Shown piece after piece: positions 1-12,710 of a stretch of DNA of 64,000 bases. The translations under genes and the position numbers were made by a program. This DNA is from Bolinopsis microptera (lineage: Eukaryota; Ctenophora; Tentaculata; Lobata; Bolinopsidae), in contig NC_087072.1 in assembly GCF_026151205.1 (NCBI RefSeq), forward strand, positions 17,251,669 to 17,315,668, written 5' to 3'. The first letter of the stretch is position 1. Each line of letters opens with the position of its first letter. The notes under the pieces are model-generated. The model had not been told where the DNA came from. It saw only the letters and a list, made by a program, of their open reading frames with translations, and ran no database searches.

Positions 1-47
1 CATATATATCATATAATTATAATATTATTTATATAAGATATTTTATA

Positions 48-174
48 TACAGGGTATTTACGAAACATGGGAACGGTTTTAAACATCTGTAAATTAATTT
101 AAGAAAGAGCAACCAGCTGTATTAAGCCCTTATTTTCTTTGTAAATCGTACCAATGTTTCATGAACAACCTGTA
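48..174. mobile_element. Mini-MITE of 127 bp with mariner-like ends
   Basis: Both ends begin TACAGG and the first ~30 bases are imperfect inverted repeats of each other; GAAACAT and ACG blocks are shared. The ends lie at TA dinucleotides, as expected for Tc1/mariner-type insertion. The interior is AT-rich and has no coding capacity. It is not the same element as the larger TACAGGGTGG family at 698, 51941 and 52721. The inverted repeat is visible directly; the superfamily is inferred from the end sequence. Confidence 0.55.
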
Positions 175-697
175 TCACTATTTATAAATTATAGCTATTT
201 ATATATATAACTACTTATATATAACTGTCCCTCGCATATTATATTATCGTAATTTGTACCATGGGCCTGGGGACGACAGTGTGCTTTACTGACTAATACC
301 CCAGCTAGGATTCTGCTTTTACGACATAATACGACTTAACAGCCTGGGAAGTCTGCATTCCCTCTACTCACCTAAACCCTTATCTAAATATTATAAAATT
401 AAATGAGCGGTCAAACACTTAGGATTGTGGGATCATTAAGCGCCCCAATAGTAAACGAAAATTACTAGTCTTTGCATACCAAAAAAATTAGAAAAAAGTA
501 ATGTTGATGATTGATACTGATGATTATTGATTATTGATTTGATATAAAATTCAGGATTATTATTGATCCTGATATAGAAACCTTCCAACTAAAACTCCTC
601 TGGGAGGTAAAATCCACCCAAATATGCTTTAGTATAATAGTAGTAAAATGTATGATTCTTTTGAAATAGTATGCTGCCAGCTATTCCATTATTCATG
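175..697. other. Gene-free AT-rich DNA
   Basis: No convincing exon, RNA gene or repeat was seen here. All frames are broken by frequent stops. Confidence 0.5.
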
Positions 698-1077
698 TAC
701 AGGGTGGGCCAAAAGCCAGTGTGCAAACGTTGGCCTTAATAGCTCAGTCACTGAATGCCCAATTGAAATACTTCCTTCTGGTATGACTTAGTACCACCAC
801 TGGTTCGAGGAATTTGTCAACTCGAAAAATAATCGCGTTCATTTTTTTCAAATGGAGGTTCATTTTCACATTTATTTGATAGTTTGGATAGTCGGATCAA
901 GCTAAATGTTATTGAATTGTGTTTGGCCATTCGAATTACGTTTGTCCTGAAAGAATTAGAACTGTAGCTTCTCAGATGACTGAGATATGAAGCATAACGA
1001 GTTTATTCATTACGTGTGATCAGGTGATTGGTTTACCTAATCACGTGATAAGGTGACCCCGTTAACTACCCCGTTAA
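698..1077 (-). mobile_element. Truncated half of a mariner-type MITE
   Basis: The segment begins TACAGGGTGGGCC and matches, in reverse complement, the right half of the full element at 52721-53491 almost base for base for about 380 bp. The match stops abruptly after CCCCGTTAA, where a TA-rich run begins, so the other half and the second terminal repeat are missing. It encodes nothing. Confidence 0.85.
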
Positions 1078-2214
<1,137 letters not shown>

Positions 2215-2385
2215 TCTTGTTGTCTAGTTTGTGGTCTGTATCTGATATGTGGGGTGTCCTATCTTTAGGCTTACCATCTCTATACCTACTAAGGTAGGCA
2301 TAAAAACGGTAGGCATGGAGATGATTTTTATTAAAAAACGAGCTCTATACCTAACAAAAAGAGTCCTCAATATAGCATCCTCAAT

Positions 2386-2484
2386 ACCTACCATGTTTAA
2401 TGTTTATACATAATATCTCTGTATCTACCGGAATTACCTACCATGTTTAATGTTTATACATAATATCTCTTATCTACCGGAATT
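2386..2484. repeat. Two-copy 50-bp tandem repeat
   Basis: Two adjacent copies start ACCTACCATG at 2386 and 2436. They are nearly identical apart from a one-base deletion in the second copy. They lie in a gene-free stretch. Confidence 0.85.
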
Positions 2485-5400
2485 GAAAGTAGGTATAGTG
2501 ACCCGATTTAACAAATTCAGACATCAAGTTTTCTACTGAATGAGATAAGTATAGAGATGGTAGCCGGTAGGCAAAGAGAATAATTTTCAGCGAATGCATT
2601 CTCAATACCTTATACCACAATACATACGAAACATGAATGAATGAACCAAAATTCTTTACTGTAAGTATTAATCGGTGAATTTTCATTATTTGGTTGTTTC
2701 TAAGTCTAAGTCCTGGTAGAGTAAAATTATAAATCAATCATGGTCAACGGTCATAGATATGATATGCATGGCCATTAGGCATTTTATAGATAACTTTAAT
2801 ATGGACAATAATCACACCAACGCAATTTAATCAATTACAAATCTAGTATATGATATTGATGTTCACATTGATTAGCATATCAACATGAATAGTGAATACA
2901 TGTGAAAATGCTGTGGAGTGTGGACCGTACCAATCACCAAGTTGAATATAATATTATCCTCTACATGATTAAACTGAGCAATAATGCTTGCTAACTGGTC
3001 AATCAATAATTTGGCAACCAATGATGCGAAAATCATGCCGCTCCACTGCTGATCTTAAAAGCTTGATGAAATGCGCATGTTTACTATCTCTATACCTGAT
3101 TTTAAACTTTTACCTACCTTAGTAGCTACAGAGATGGTATGCATTTATGTTTTTACGTCACTATTTTTGCAAGAGTTTTGTTTGTCAAAATAGACCATCA
3201 CCATGGGTTTTTATGTCATAGTAGACTATGAATTTTTAATTAAAGATCGGCTAATTGAAAACCCTGTTCGACTGCAGGAGGATTGCGCCTAAATAAGGGT
3301 GATATAATAATACTGTACGATTTGCAAAAAACCTAAAATCACATTTACCTTACAATAGTGAAATTATCCATTCCATCCTATAGGACTAGGAGCCTCCAAT
3401 AGGTCCTAGCCCTGCAATAATGATTTGTGGTGCCCCACTGTGCACTGGGATAACGCCCAATTTCGAAATGAGATCTGTGAAAAATCTTTTGTGTTGCTCG
3501 AGGAGCGTTAGGGCTACACTTTAATGTACTAGTTAGATTCTGTCCTTTGCTTGAGATCTGCAATTGTAGCGTTTTAGACATCACTTCATTTGACAACCCC
3601 CCCCCCCCCCCCCCCCCCCCCGAACAGCGTCTTTTACAGCAGTGTTTTGATCCAGTGAAAACCCAGAACTTTAGTACATCATCACTGTATTGTCTATTGT
3701 GTGCCCGATATGCTGTTTCTTATTCTGTAAGATAACTCTTGGAAGAGTCGTTATGATGTTGTCCCCTCTGATTGATTATAAACTATAACATATGCTGAAA
3801 TCAGCTGCAGAGGGTCCTGCAATTTCCATAGGTGGTCATTGCCGGATGGTTTTGGTATTTTCGGTTGACTTTTGGATGTCCTCCTGTGGTTTTAGGTCCA
3901 ATAGCGTAATTAAAGCTTTAAACTGCTCGTGATCTAGCAAATTAGTAAAAAATCTTCCCACACTAATAGTTGATATCAGTTTACAGTAATGATCCTACAT
4001 GTTAAATCCGAGTCTAATTGTTCGTTCATCTCACTCATTTACATTACATCATACAGGACTGATGATGGTAACCATGATTCACTACAGTAGTATGTTGCAA
4101 AGCGGCTGTGACTTATTCAGCAGTGGGTGGCCCGCTTTTGGCTACAACTTTAAGTACAGTTATGTCATACCCAATTGACTGAACCAGTGTGTTCCTCAAT
4201 AAACTGATATGTTTGATCTTCTAAGCTTTTGATTTTGACATGACGTTACCTGTGGTGTTGCAGTGCCACCTGCACAATATACAATTTAAATCGTGCGACG
4301 TAACCAACACAATATAATATATATATATAATAGCACTGTAGGCAATCCATCATTTCATTCTCTGACTTTGTTATATTTCAAACGTTTTTTAGAGTTACGT
4401 TGCTAAAAATTCTAAGTAAAAACGTAGTAAAGTTTTGTCGAATATCGCAACGTTCAATTAACTTCAGTAATTGTTTCATGATTGCATTTACATTAGGAAG
4501 GCATCATTTGTACGAGCAGCTAATTTACTTGATTAACCCTCCGTAACAATATAGTAAAACAGACAGTAATATATTAGTGTATAAATCACACCTTCACAGT
4601 GTGATGTTCAGCTTTGAAATTTCAAGTTTTCGAGCCGCTATCGAAGGCAGTATATTATTTGATTGAAAATCTCTGTCGACTGTTCCAGAACGATTTAGTT
4701 CGATGAGCTTTTTGCTTCTCTTATGATAGCAAATGAAGAACAAATGAATACTTTGACTTAGGCCTTATATATGGTCGGGGTCGTTGGTATTTTTGCGTTG
4801 CTATAAGTGGTATAATAACACAAGATTTTGTTCTATCTAACCTAAATCTTTAAAGACTTTCCAGTCCGTATGATAAAATAGTATCAATTTGTGGATCTGT
4901 CAATTTAGTCGGAAGTTGCTTTAATCTGTTTCAACAACTGTTTCAACAACTGTTTCAACAACTAAGAAGTCACGGATCAGTGGCTAAGAAGTCACGTTTC
5001 AATGGCTAAGAAGTTGAGATTGACAGTTTGTTAGATCACGCTCAAATATTGCACTTAATCTAAATCTTTATCTTGCTCTCAACAAATGTCCATGTTGTAA
5101 TTCCCTTTCGTTCTGTTAAAATTGTTGTGGAATTACTATTGCTATAATATTAGTATGTTTTCGTCATCAGCCCTACCCAAAACAGGGAACTTAGAATTAT
5201 CTTGATCTTTAAATATAAATATACATACTATTGAAAACAATATCTGAGGTTACCACCTCAGATATCTTCGTATTTATTTTTACAACTCCAATATGTTGAA
5301 TATTCACTATGTAGCACTGGGAAATGATGTGTCCAGTTGAAAACATGCCCGAGACGAGCTCACTTCATATCCTCATTTCCTGTATTTCACATATTGTTGT

Positions 5401-5629
5401 TCTGGAGGTGAGTTGTACCCTGCTGCATCTATTTCATGTTTACTTCATGTCGCTTATATTTCGCTTATATTTATCCCCCCTTCCCCTAATATTGTTTATG
5501 TTTCTACAATATTATCCAGGCCCCTAAAATTTAGATCTTGATACATATGTATGGCTTTAGCTTAGACCAATAAAACAAACATTAAATAGATTTTCTATAA
5601 AAATCAATTAATATATGTTCAGTAAAATG
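2485..5629. other. Gene-free region with poly-C run and hairpin
   Basis: No supportable gene was found. The notable features are a run of 25 C at 3597-3621, three near-identical TTTCAACAACTG copies around 4928-4965, and a perfect 11-bp stem with a 4-base loop at 5240-5265 (ATATCTGAGGT, loop TACC). The small open frames here lack domains and splice signals. Confidence 0.5.
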
Positions 5630-5635
5630 TTTATT
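5630..5635 (-). promoter_or_regulatory. Candidate poly(A) signal for the glutamate receptor
   Basis: AATAAA on the minus strand lies about 265 nt beyond the receptor stop codon. It is the nearest canonical hexamer I noticed downstream. Use of this signal is inferred. Confidence 0.4.
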
Positions 5636-5900
5636 GAATAAAAATTTCAGTACAACCCTCATATCACAGTTTTCTGAGCGGTGACTTTGATCAGAAATTT
5701 GATATTTATGATAAATAACTCAATAACTGTAGGTAGAAAATGGTATTATAACATACTGTATCCCAAAATGTCTTGGTATGCAGTGAGTTATCCGCTTTCA
5801 AAACACGACAAGCACAAGCCTGATAAAATATTTCAACTTGCAATGTTCAAATAATTGGTAGAAATGTTGGTTAAAACAGTAAAATGCCCTAAAATAAAAG

Positions 5901-8753
5901 TTACACGCCGTGATTTGGGCCACCCTTCACTTCGGAAGAAGCAAACTTGTCCAACGAATCAAGTTTCAGATAATTGTCTCCGTTTGCTGACGCTTTATGG
6001 GGTCTGGAGAATACAAACCACTCCGTACTAAAGTCCTCATACTTGAGCTTTACCCGCCGGACCAGTTTTGACCAGAATGTTCTGTGCTGGTCGTCGTAAC
6101 CATCCTGGGCGGTTGCCATCACAGTCTCTAACAATATCAGAGCGAAACTGATGACCAGACCGAGAGCTAAAAGTAGGAAGATTCCTTGAACTGTGGACAT
6201 TTGGAGCACTTCATCTGCTCCAACCTCATGGTTATTTTCGCAGCCGTCAGCTGGGGTTTTGTCCCATTTGATCCACAACTCGTCGAAGAAGCCCAGCTCC
6301 CTATACTTTATGATCTGCGTGTTCATCAGCTCAGTGTAGGGTGAGCTCTTGGGCAGCCCGAACCCATAGTCGAATGGTTGGATCTCTCCTCCTACTTGGA
6401 AGATACCGCAACTGCCGAGGAGGTTGTAAGACAAGAACGGACTCTCATCAAGGAAGACGAACCCACCTTGGTGTACCCTGTTGTTGCCCTCTTCCACTGT
6501 TTTTATTTTAACAGCTCCATCAACCAGCTTCTTGAAATCAGTATCCACGTTGTTGATGAGGAGAGACTCCACAAAGCTTCCCTCAATAATCCCCCACTCG
6601 TACTTCTTCTGATTCTGCTTTAGCAGGTCCTTCGCTGAACTTACTGTGATCCCGATCTTGTCTAGCGTCATGAAAGCAGTGAGGTTAGCCGTGTACATGG
6701 AAATGATGAGGAGAATGAAGAACCACCAGATGAATAGGAGGAACCTTCCAGAAGGACTAGCAGGAAGTGCAGCAGTGCCCTGACCCACCAGCCCTGCTCC
6801 GGCTACCCACAGAGAGTTGTAGAACGTCATTGTCTCATCCTCAGCATCCTCAACCATTCTGTCAACCAAACACTCTGATTGAATGTGGTCTTTGAACTTG
6901 ATTTTCAGCTGCTGTTTGACTAGTCTTCTTTCTTCACACCCCTCACATTTGCAGACTTGCATTGCGTGGATCTTCTTACCATGAGACCCGTAGGGGGATA
7001 TCTTGCTGATGAGATTCAGAATGATACCCATGAGCATGAACACCACTGCTATCATGCACCACACCGAGTACCCAAATGGACTCATGAAGAAGAATATGTC
7101 ACTTTTTCCTGATTCGCCTTTAATCGCCAGACTGATACCGGAATCCATGAAGGAGACGGTGAAGTCAATGTACTGTTTCCTCTGGACCCCAACAGACAAG
7201 TCCATGGTAACCATGTCTGTCCTCTGTGACAACATGTCTCCTATGAGTCCGTTCCAAGTGTGTGTTCCCGGATCAAACCTCCCGAACTCCTTATCATAAG
7301 GCTCGACAAACTCGTAAGTAAAGTTCAGTGCTGTTGACAGGTTCTTCACCACGTCAGGACATATTCCCTCCCAACAGGAGTGTCCTGTACAGTTGGGTAT
7401 CCTCGCTGCGAAGGGAGGGTTTTCAGTCACCCCTAATTTCAAGTGCTCGGCATTAAGACTGTTAGCGACCCCCATTGGACGGACAGGGGCATTTCCTAGG
7501 AACTTTATCCGGCTATCGTCTTCTATCTCCAGCCCTTTTTCCTCAGTCCATTTTCCTATTTCAAGGAACCTGGGCGTGTCATACCCATAACTCCTCAGGT
7601 TAACTATCTCGTAACCGGGGTGATTTACCATTCCATCATCAGTGAAACTCCATCTTCCTGATGCCCCCTCATAGTTAGAAGACTTGAGAGCATCATAGTA
7701 CCTGTCTCCATTGTTCCAGGGTTGCCAGGGTTTGTCATAAGAGCAGCTGGAGTCCGGCTGCTGGATGGAATCTGTTTCTGCTAACATTTCCAGACTCCTA
7801 CCTGCCATCTGCACAGCATCGTAACTCATCACCAGGGATGGGGTGAGAGGGTGGGTCATGGAGTCATTCCATTTCATCTTTTCAAACTCCTCACTCAGCA
7901 TTTCAAATTCCTTCGTTTCCTTCTTTATTGCAAATCGTATCCCAATCAGTCCGCTGTAGCGGTCACTGCGCGTCCCATACGGAAGGAGGGTCTGTGGATT
8001 ACCTGTTATCGCATCGGTAACAATCCAAACGTATTCCCGAGCGAGCAGGTCCATTTTGTAAGCCTCTGCTAGAACGACGCTGCTGTACTGTCCCTCGCAG
8101 TTCAGAATTATCACTCTTGCTAGGGACTTCTTTATACTTTTCAGGGTATTCGTCAGTTTAGGAGCAGGTACTGCGTTGAAGAAGTTTATCTTCTTTATCA
8201 CGAACTTAGCTTCGTCTCGTTTGGTGATGAGCTGCTGCAGGTAGTGCACACCGTTTATTCCGTAGTTACTGTCCGATGCGATGATAGCTATCTCGTGCCA
8301 CCTGAAGTGCCCTAGAAGGTCGAGTATAGCTCTGGACTGGAAGGTATCGCTGGGTGAGAGGAGGAGGACGTTGTCTCTGTGTGCCCTCCTGATGTAAGGG
8401 TCTGTTGCTGCCAGGGATATGATCGGAATGTTCAGAGGACTAAACACATCAGCAGCTTGAGCCACCGTGTTAGAACCATCTGGTGAGATAACAGCTACTG
8501 CCCCCTTATTAACCAGCTTACAAGATCCCATCACTAGCTCGTTTAGGGAGGAACCGTTATACGTCACCTGCTCCAGTTTCAGCTTCACATCTGTTGAGTT
8601 GGCGTTGAAGTGGGAGATAGCATATGGTACTATCTTCTCCAGGAGTGATTTCTGGATGTTTTCAGAAGACATAAGGAGACCTATTGTGTATTCTTCTGTG
8701 ATAGTAGGCTGGAGTTGTAGGACGAGGGTGAGCAGTATTGTTATCCATATCAT
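5901..8753 (-). CDS. Ionotropic glutamate receptor subunit, single coding exon
   Basis: This is a ligand-gated cation channel subunit of 950 aa, full length for the family. A hydrophobic signal peptide covers residues 1-19, a periplasmic-binding-type amino-terminal domain about 22-400, and ligand domain S1 about 437-550. M1 is near 560-582, the pore loop about 643-662, M3 about 670-696 with MYTANLTAF (canonical SYTANLAAF), S2 about 700-850, M4 about 853-877, and a 70-residue cytosolic tail follows. The ligand-carboxylate arginine is R525, just before YIDF; S726 fits the S2 phosphate-type contact; the acidic S2 contact is D769 (or E770), as in NMDA-type or epsilon-type receptors. The pore has G657 at the Q/R position, followed by QGTA. 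The M1-to-pore linker is long (about 583-640) and contains CKCEGC. No intron interrupts the coding region; an AG acceptor-like site lies one base upstream of the ATG, suggesting a 5' UTR intron. It has no functional link to its neighbours. Family assignment is firm; the ligand is not determined. Confidence 0.96.
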   Translation of the reverse strand: MIWITILLTLVLQLQPTITEEYTIGLLMSSENIQKSLLEKIVPYAISHFNANSTDVKLKLEQVTYNGSSLNELVMGSCKLVNKGAVAVISPDGSNTVAQAADVFSPLNIPIISLAATDPYIRRAHRDNVLLLSPSDTFQSRAILDLLGHFRWHEIAIIASDSNYGINGVHYLQQLITKRDEAKFVIKKINFFNAVPAPKLTNTLKSIKKSLARVIILNCEGQYSSVVLAEAYKMDLLAREYVWIVTDAITGNPQTLLPYGTRSDRYSGLIGIRFAIKKETKEFEMLSEEFEKMKWNDSMTHPLTPSLVMSYDAVQMAGRSLEMLAETDSIQQPDSSCSYDKPWQPWNNGDRYYDALKSSNYEGASGRWSFTDDGMVNHPGYEIVNLRSYGYDTPRFLEIGKWTEEKGLEIEDDSRIKFLGNAPVRPMGVANSLNAEHLKLGVTENPPFAARIPNCTGHSCWEGICPDVVKNLSTALNFTYEFVEPYDKEFGRFDPGTHTWNGLIGDMLSQRTDMVTMDLSVGVQRKQYIDFTVSFMDSGISLAIKGESGKSDIFFFMSPFGYSVWCMIAVVFMLMGIILNLISKISPYGSHGKKIHAMQVCKCEGCEERRLVKQQLKIKFKDHIQSECLVDRMVEDAEDETMTFYNSLWVAGAGLVGQGTAALPASPSGRFLLFIWWFFILLIISMYTANLTAFMTLDKIGITVSSAKDLLKQNQKKYEWGIIEGSFVESLLINNVDTDFKKLVDGAVKIKTVEEGNNRVHQGGFVFLDESPFLSYNLLGSCGIFQVGGEIQPFDYGFGLPKSSPYTELMNTQIIKYRELGFFDELWIKWDKTPADGCENNHEVGADEVLQMSTVQGIFLLLALGLVISFALILLETVMATAQDGYDDQHRTFWSKLVRRVKLKYEDFSTEWFVFSRPHKASANGDNYLKLDSLDKFASSEVKGGPNHGV

Positions 8754-11700
8754 CCTGAATAATGGGCAGTTAGAATCTGTTTTTTGGCGTTGTGAGACGT
8801 TTGGATAAATAATTTAAAGATGTCGTCTTTCTAACCCTTACACGGTACTATTGAGCAAAACTGCAAACAAACAATTAAAGCAGCTATAAATTTAATTTGT
8901 TTATTGTAGCAATGGCAGTGGCACAGTGACAAAAAACTTTACAACCGAATCTCAGACATACGCTCAATGCTCATGGCATAATGCTACGTAAAAAGTAATC
9001 ATGTACGGCATTTAGCTAATTTACCGATGGATCCACTCTAGTGTTATTCTTAATAATTGCCCGAAAACCACTCTGCAAACAGCGGCAACATTGGCAGCAA
9101 TTATAGTGATGGTAGTTGAGTGTGTCCCTAGCACCTAAACGTCCGGTAATGTATATTATGATCCTGGAGTGTGGACCTTATTACCTGTGTGGCAAGTTTG
9201 ATCCCTAAACAGCTTGTGAAGCAAATTGTGAATGAACTGTCGTGGACATTAGAGAACGCTGTGGAAATCGTCAATTAATTTTATTAAGTGGTGAAATGTT
9301 TGTACTTTACAGAAACAGAGAGTTGCTCCAACTAGTGAGAATAATTAAAGCTGTCAACAAGATATATATACCATTTACAAAACTATAACATAACTATAAA
9401 GCCAACTGAATAATTGGAAGGCCACCTCACACATACCGATGAGGTTAACTTTCTCTTTATGGGGTTAAGAAACATTAACTTTTAGTTAGAAAACAATACC
9501 ATTGTCTCTTGATTAAAAATAAGCTGACAATAGGATTAGGCTGGGAAAACGTCTCGACTAAATTAAACGTTGTTTTTAGAGAGGACAACACTTTCTCTTG
9601 AGTGTTATACGTCATAGCGTTTAACATCTGTTTTGAAAGTGGCGATATAATGCACGATTTCCATGCCATCAGGAGAGAGATAACGAAAATCCAGCACGCA
9701 ACGAAAGCCCGTGCGTGCCCTCCTAACGTTAAACAATGATCCGTCCTCTAATTATACAATCAGTGTTTCCAAATAATTTACTTAGAAAACAATAAATAAA
9801 GCTTCTACTGTCTCAATAATTAATAATCAATTATTAATAGGCTGGTAGTCAAATTAGAGTAGGATTCGGAGGACTACTAGACTAAATAAAACGTTACTTA
9901 CCATGTTTAACTAAGTTACTAAAAATACTATGTTAACGGGGTTGTTTCCTGCTATGACTGAAAAGGAAAAATTGACGGAAGAAATGTGAATTAATGGTCA
10001 ACGATAAGTGCACGCATAATCTAGCGTACTCAATGAATCAACTCCCTTCAACAATATCCAATCAACGATTGCAAATTATTATATTATATATATACATTAT
10101 ACACCTAATACACCTAATTTACCTAAAATTGGGTAAATGATATGTCGGGTTTCAGACTTTGGGGAACTACGTACTGATGATCATTACAAAGAAGTTACGT
10201 TCGTTCCTCAAGAGCAGTAATAATTTCAAAATAAGACAAATCAAGTCATCGACAGAAATCTCATTTCACTTTGAAGAATGAGTCTTTAGACTCATTCTTC
10301 CAATTGTTTGGAATAGACGTTTTTCCGAAAACGTCGACAACTAATTATTTTGAAACACTAAGTAGTAAGTGGAGACTCTCACTTCGTCACCAACTATCAA
10401 ACTATATGATCGACCCACTCATAAGAGCGAAGAAAGATTACCGAAATGAGATTTTCTTAGAAAAATGGTTGAACATTTAGAAAATCACTCCATTTGCAGT
10501 TAACTCTTGCTGTTGACTAAAAGACTCCTCTCCTCAGCTGGTAGCTAACTACTCTAAATTCTAACACCTGTATTAGCTGAAGAGAAGCGTGGAGAACTAA
10601 CTAGATTAATATGAGAAATTTACTAAACACAGCAGGCTTCCATGGTCACTAAGTCTAGCAAGTGTGACTATCTAGAACAAAACCAAGCTTATGATCATGT
10701 TAGCTAAATTTCTAACTCTAAGAAAGGACCTAAAGACCTAAGATATGTAAGTATAGAACTAAGGATATGAACCCTTTTCTTGACTGAACAGAAGCGAAAA
10801 TTCCTCCTCAAATTAGATCCAGAAGACATCAACTTAATTGGAAGTCATGGCTACGCCGCTGAAAAGGATCTGATAGAGGAAAACCTGACAATTTTATATG
10901 GAAGATAAAATGTGCATCACACTAAAGAGGGGGCGGCTGATGAGCACATTAAATGACGTACTGATTGCGCAATATGCAATCATATCAGACGACAAGTTGA
11001 AATACAAAGGTTTGAAGTGTGGTCTGCTGGATATTACTTTGGAATTCATCTTCTTGTGGCTTGACTGGTTAACAAATAGTACACAAGTTAATTGAACATT
11101 ATTTAGATTGCGAGGAAGATGTTTATAACAGTGAGATGTATTTATCTTATCAATATTCCGTTCATTAACAAATGTATTATTTGTTCATATGTCTGCCCGA
11201 GAGAAGATATGTCAATTAGTACGCGGTTAATGAGCAGAACTTTCTGGAGCACTATTTCAAGAAAACCTCCTTAAACACCTCGCTCGTTAGAAATAAGAAG
11301 ATCAGAAAGGCACGCTTCAAAAAATACCATAAACGGCCTGTATACACTAGTCTATTGTTAGCATGATTATAATATAATATATTATATATTATATATAATA
11401 TATATCAGATATCTAGTATATACGAGAAGTAAATATTTAGGACCATGGACATTGAACTGTTTATCCAATTTTAAGGTTATTTTAATATTAATGAAATTAA
11501 GATCGTATTGTTATGATCTTTATACTTTCAACAAAACTTCGACCAGAAAATATAGTAGCTGTAAGTTAATACAAATTCAGGAAGCGTAAACGCATTTTTC
11601 TCAAGAATTGGATTCATTTAACACCATACATAAAACATAGTTAGTGTAAATTAATGCTAAAAAAATCATATCACAGCTGCATTAAATATTCAAGCTGGAT

Positions 11701-12710
11701 CGAAGGCACAGAATCTTAAAATTCCTAGAATAGTATTATAGTAAGCACACAACGCGTGTGGGCAACGTGAGGTAGTCACGCGCTATTTTCTTTAAACCCT
11801 TTTTCAAACAAGCAATTAACATTAACCAGGCTAAAAAATGAATCTCAAAGTTGTCCTGAAGTAGTTTTGAAGGAAGAGGTTTCAGGAAGATTCTGGTGGG
11901 GACTAACAAAAGAATATTTGGTGGTACGAGTTTCACCTTACGTTTGTGGCATACCGCCGAGCTTGAAACCGGATCACTTGCATGTCAAATATAAGTATAG
12001 TGGTTAAGTATCAAAAACAAATAAACAATAAAAGCCTAGAAAATCTGGTGCCACATGTTGCCACCAAACAAACTCACTAGGTTAAACAACAATTTTGGAA
12101 CTAGAAACGCTGAATTTTGATCCCTTAAATCCGAATTGTTTGGTTGAGATGATTGTATATAATTATCAATGGTAGAAGAAAGTAACGCTCGGAGTCAATG
12201 ATAAAATCTAACTGAGTAGTTTAAATTCTACGGATTTTGGGTTTTTCTAGATGGAATCCATAACCCTGACAAGAAACTGCCTCTTTAAGCCACCATTCGT
12301 AGATTTCAATAATTAAATCCAAGTCGGCAAAAATTCGTAACGGTGAAAATAAGTACAGATTTATAGTGGCTCACTAAAAAATTCTCGAGAAAAACTTTTT
12401 GGACTGCAAGTTTAAAATGTGCATTATAATTCCATATCAATAACAAGAATTACGAAGCAGCACATGATTGCACAGTTAAAAGTTTCGTATTATTAACCAT
12501 GTTTAAGAAAAGAATAGCTTCTTATTAGAATTTACAACGCACCTTACTGAAACACTAACAGTACAAAGTGCCCGACTACGAGAGTAGGAGCTCAAGTTTA
12601 ACTCTATGAGTAACGAATGTTCCGCAATCGATGCAGTGGTTGTAAAACCTAAAGGATACATAAGTCGTGAAACATGAAGTCAGACGGTACTTGTGTTTTA
12701 CTGTTTTACT
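8754..12710. other. Gene-free region with a perfect hairpin
   Basis: I found no supportable gene. At 10273-10300 there is a perfect 12-bp stem (GAAGAATGAGTC) with the loop TTTA. A TA-rich palindromic patch lies near 11376-11406. Short open frames at 10271 and 10898 have no recognisable domain. The receptor promoter should lie at the left end of this stretch, but no clear TATA box was identified. Confidence 0.5.
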
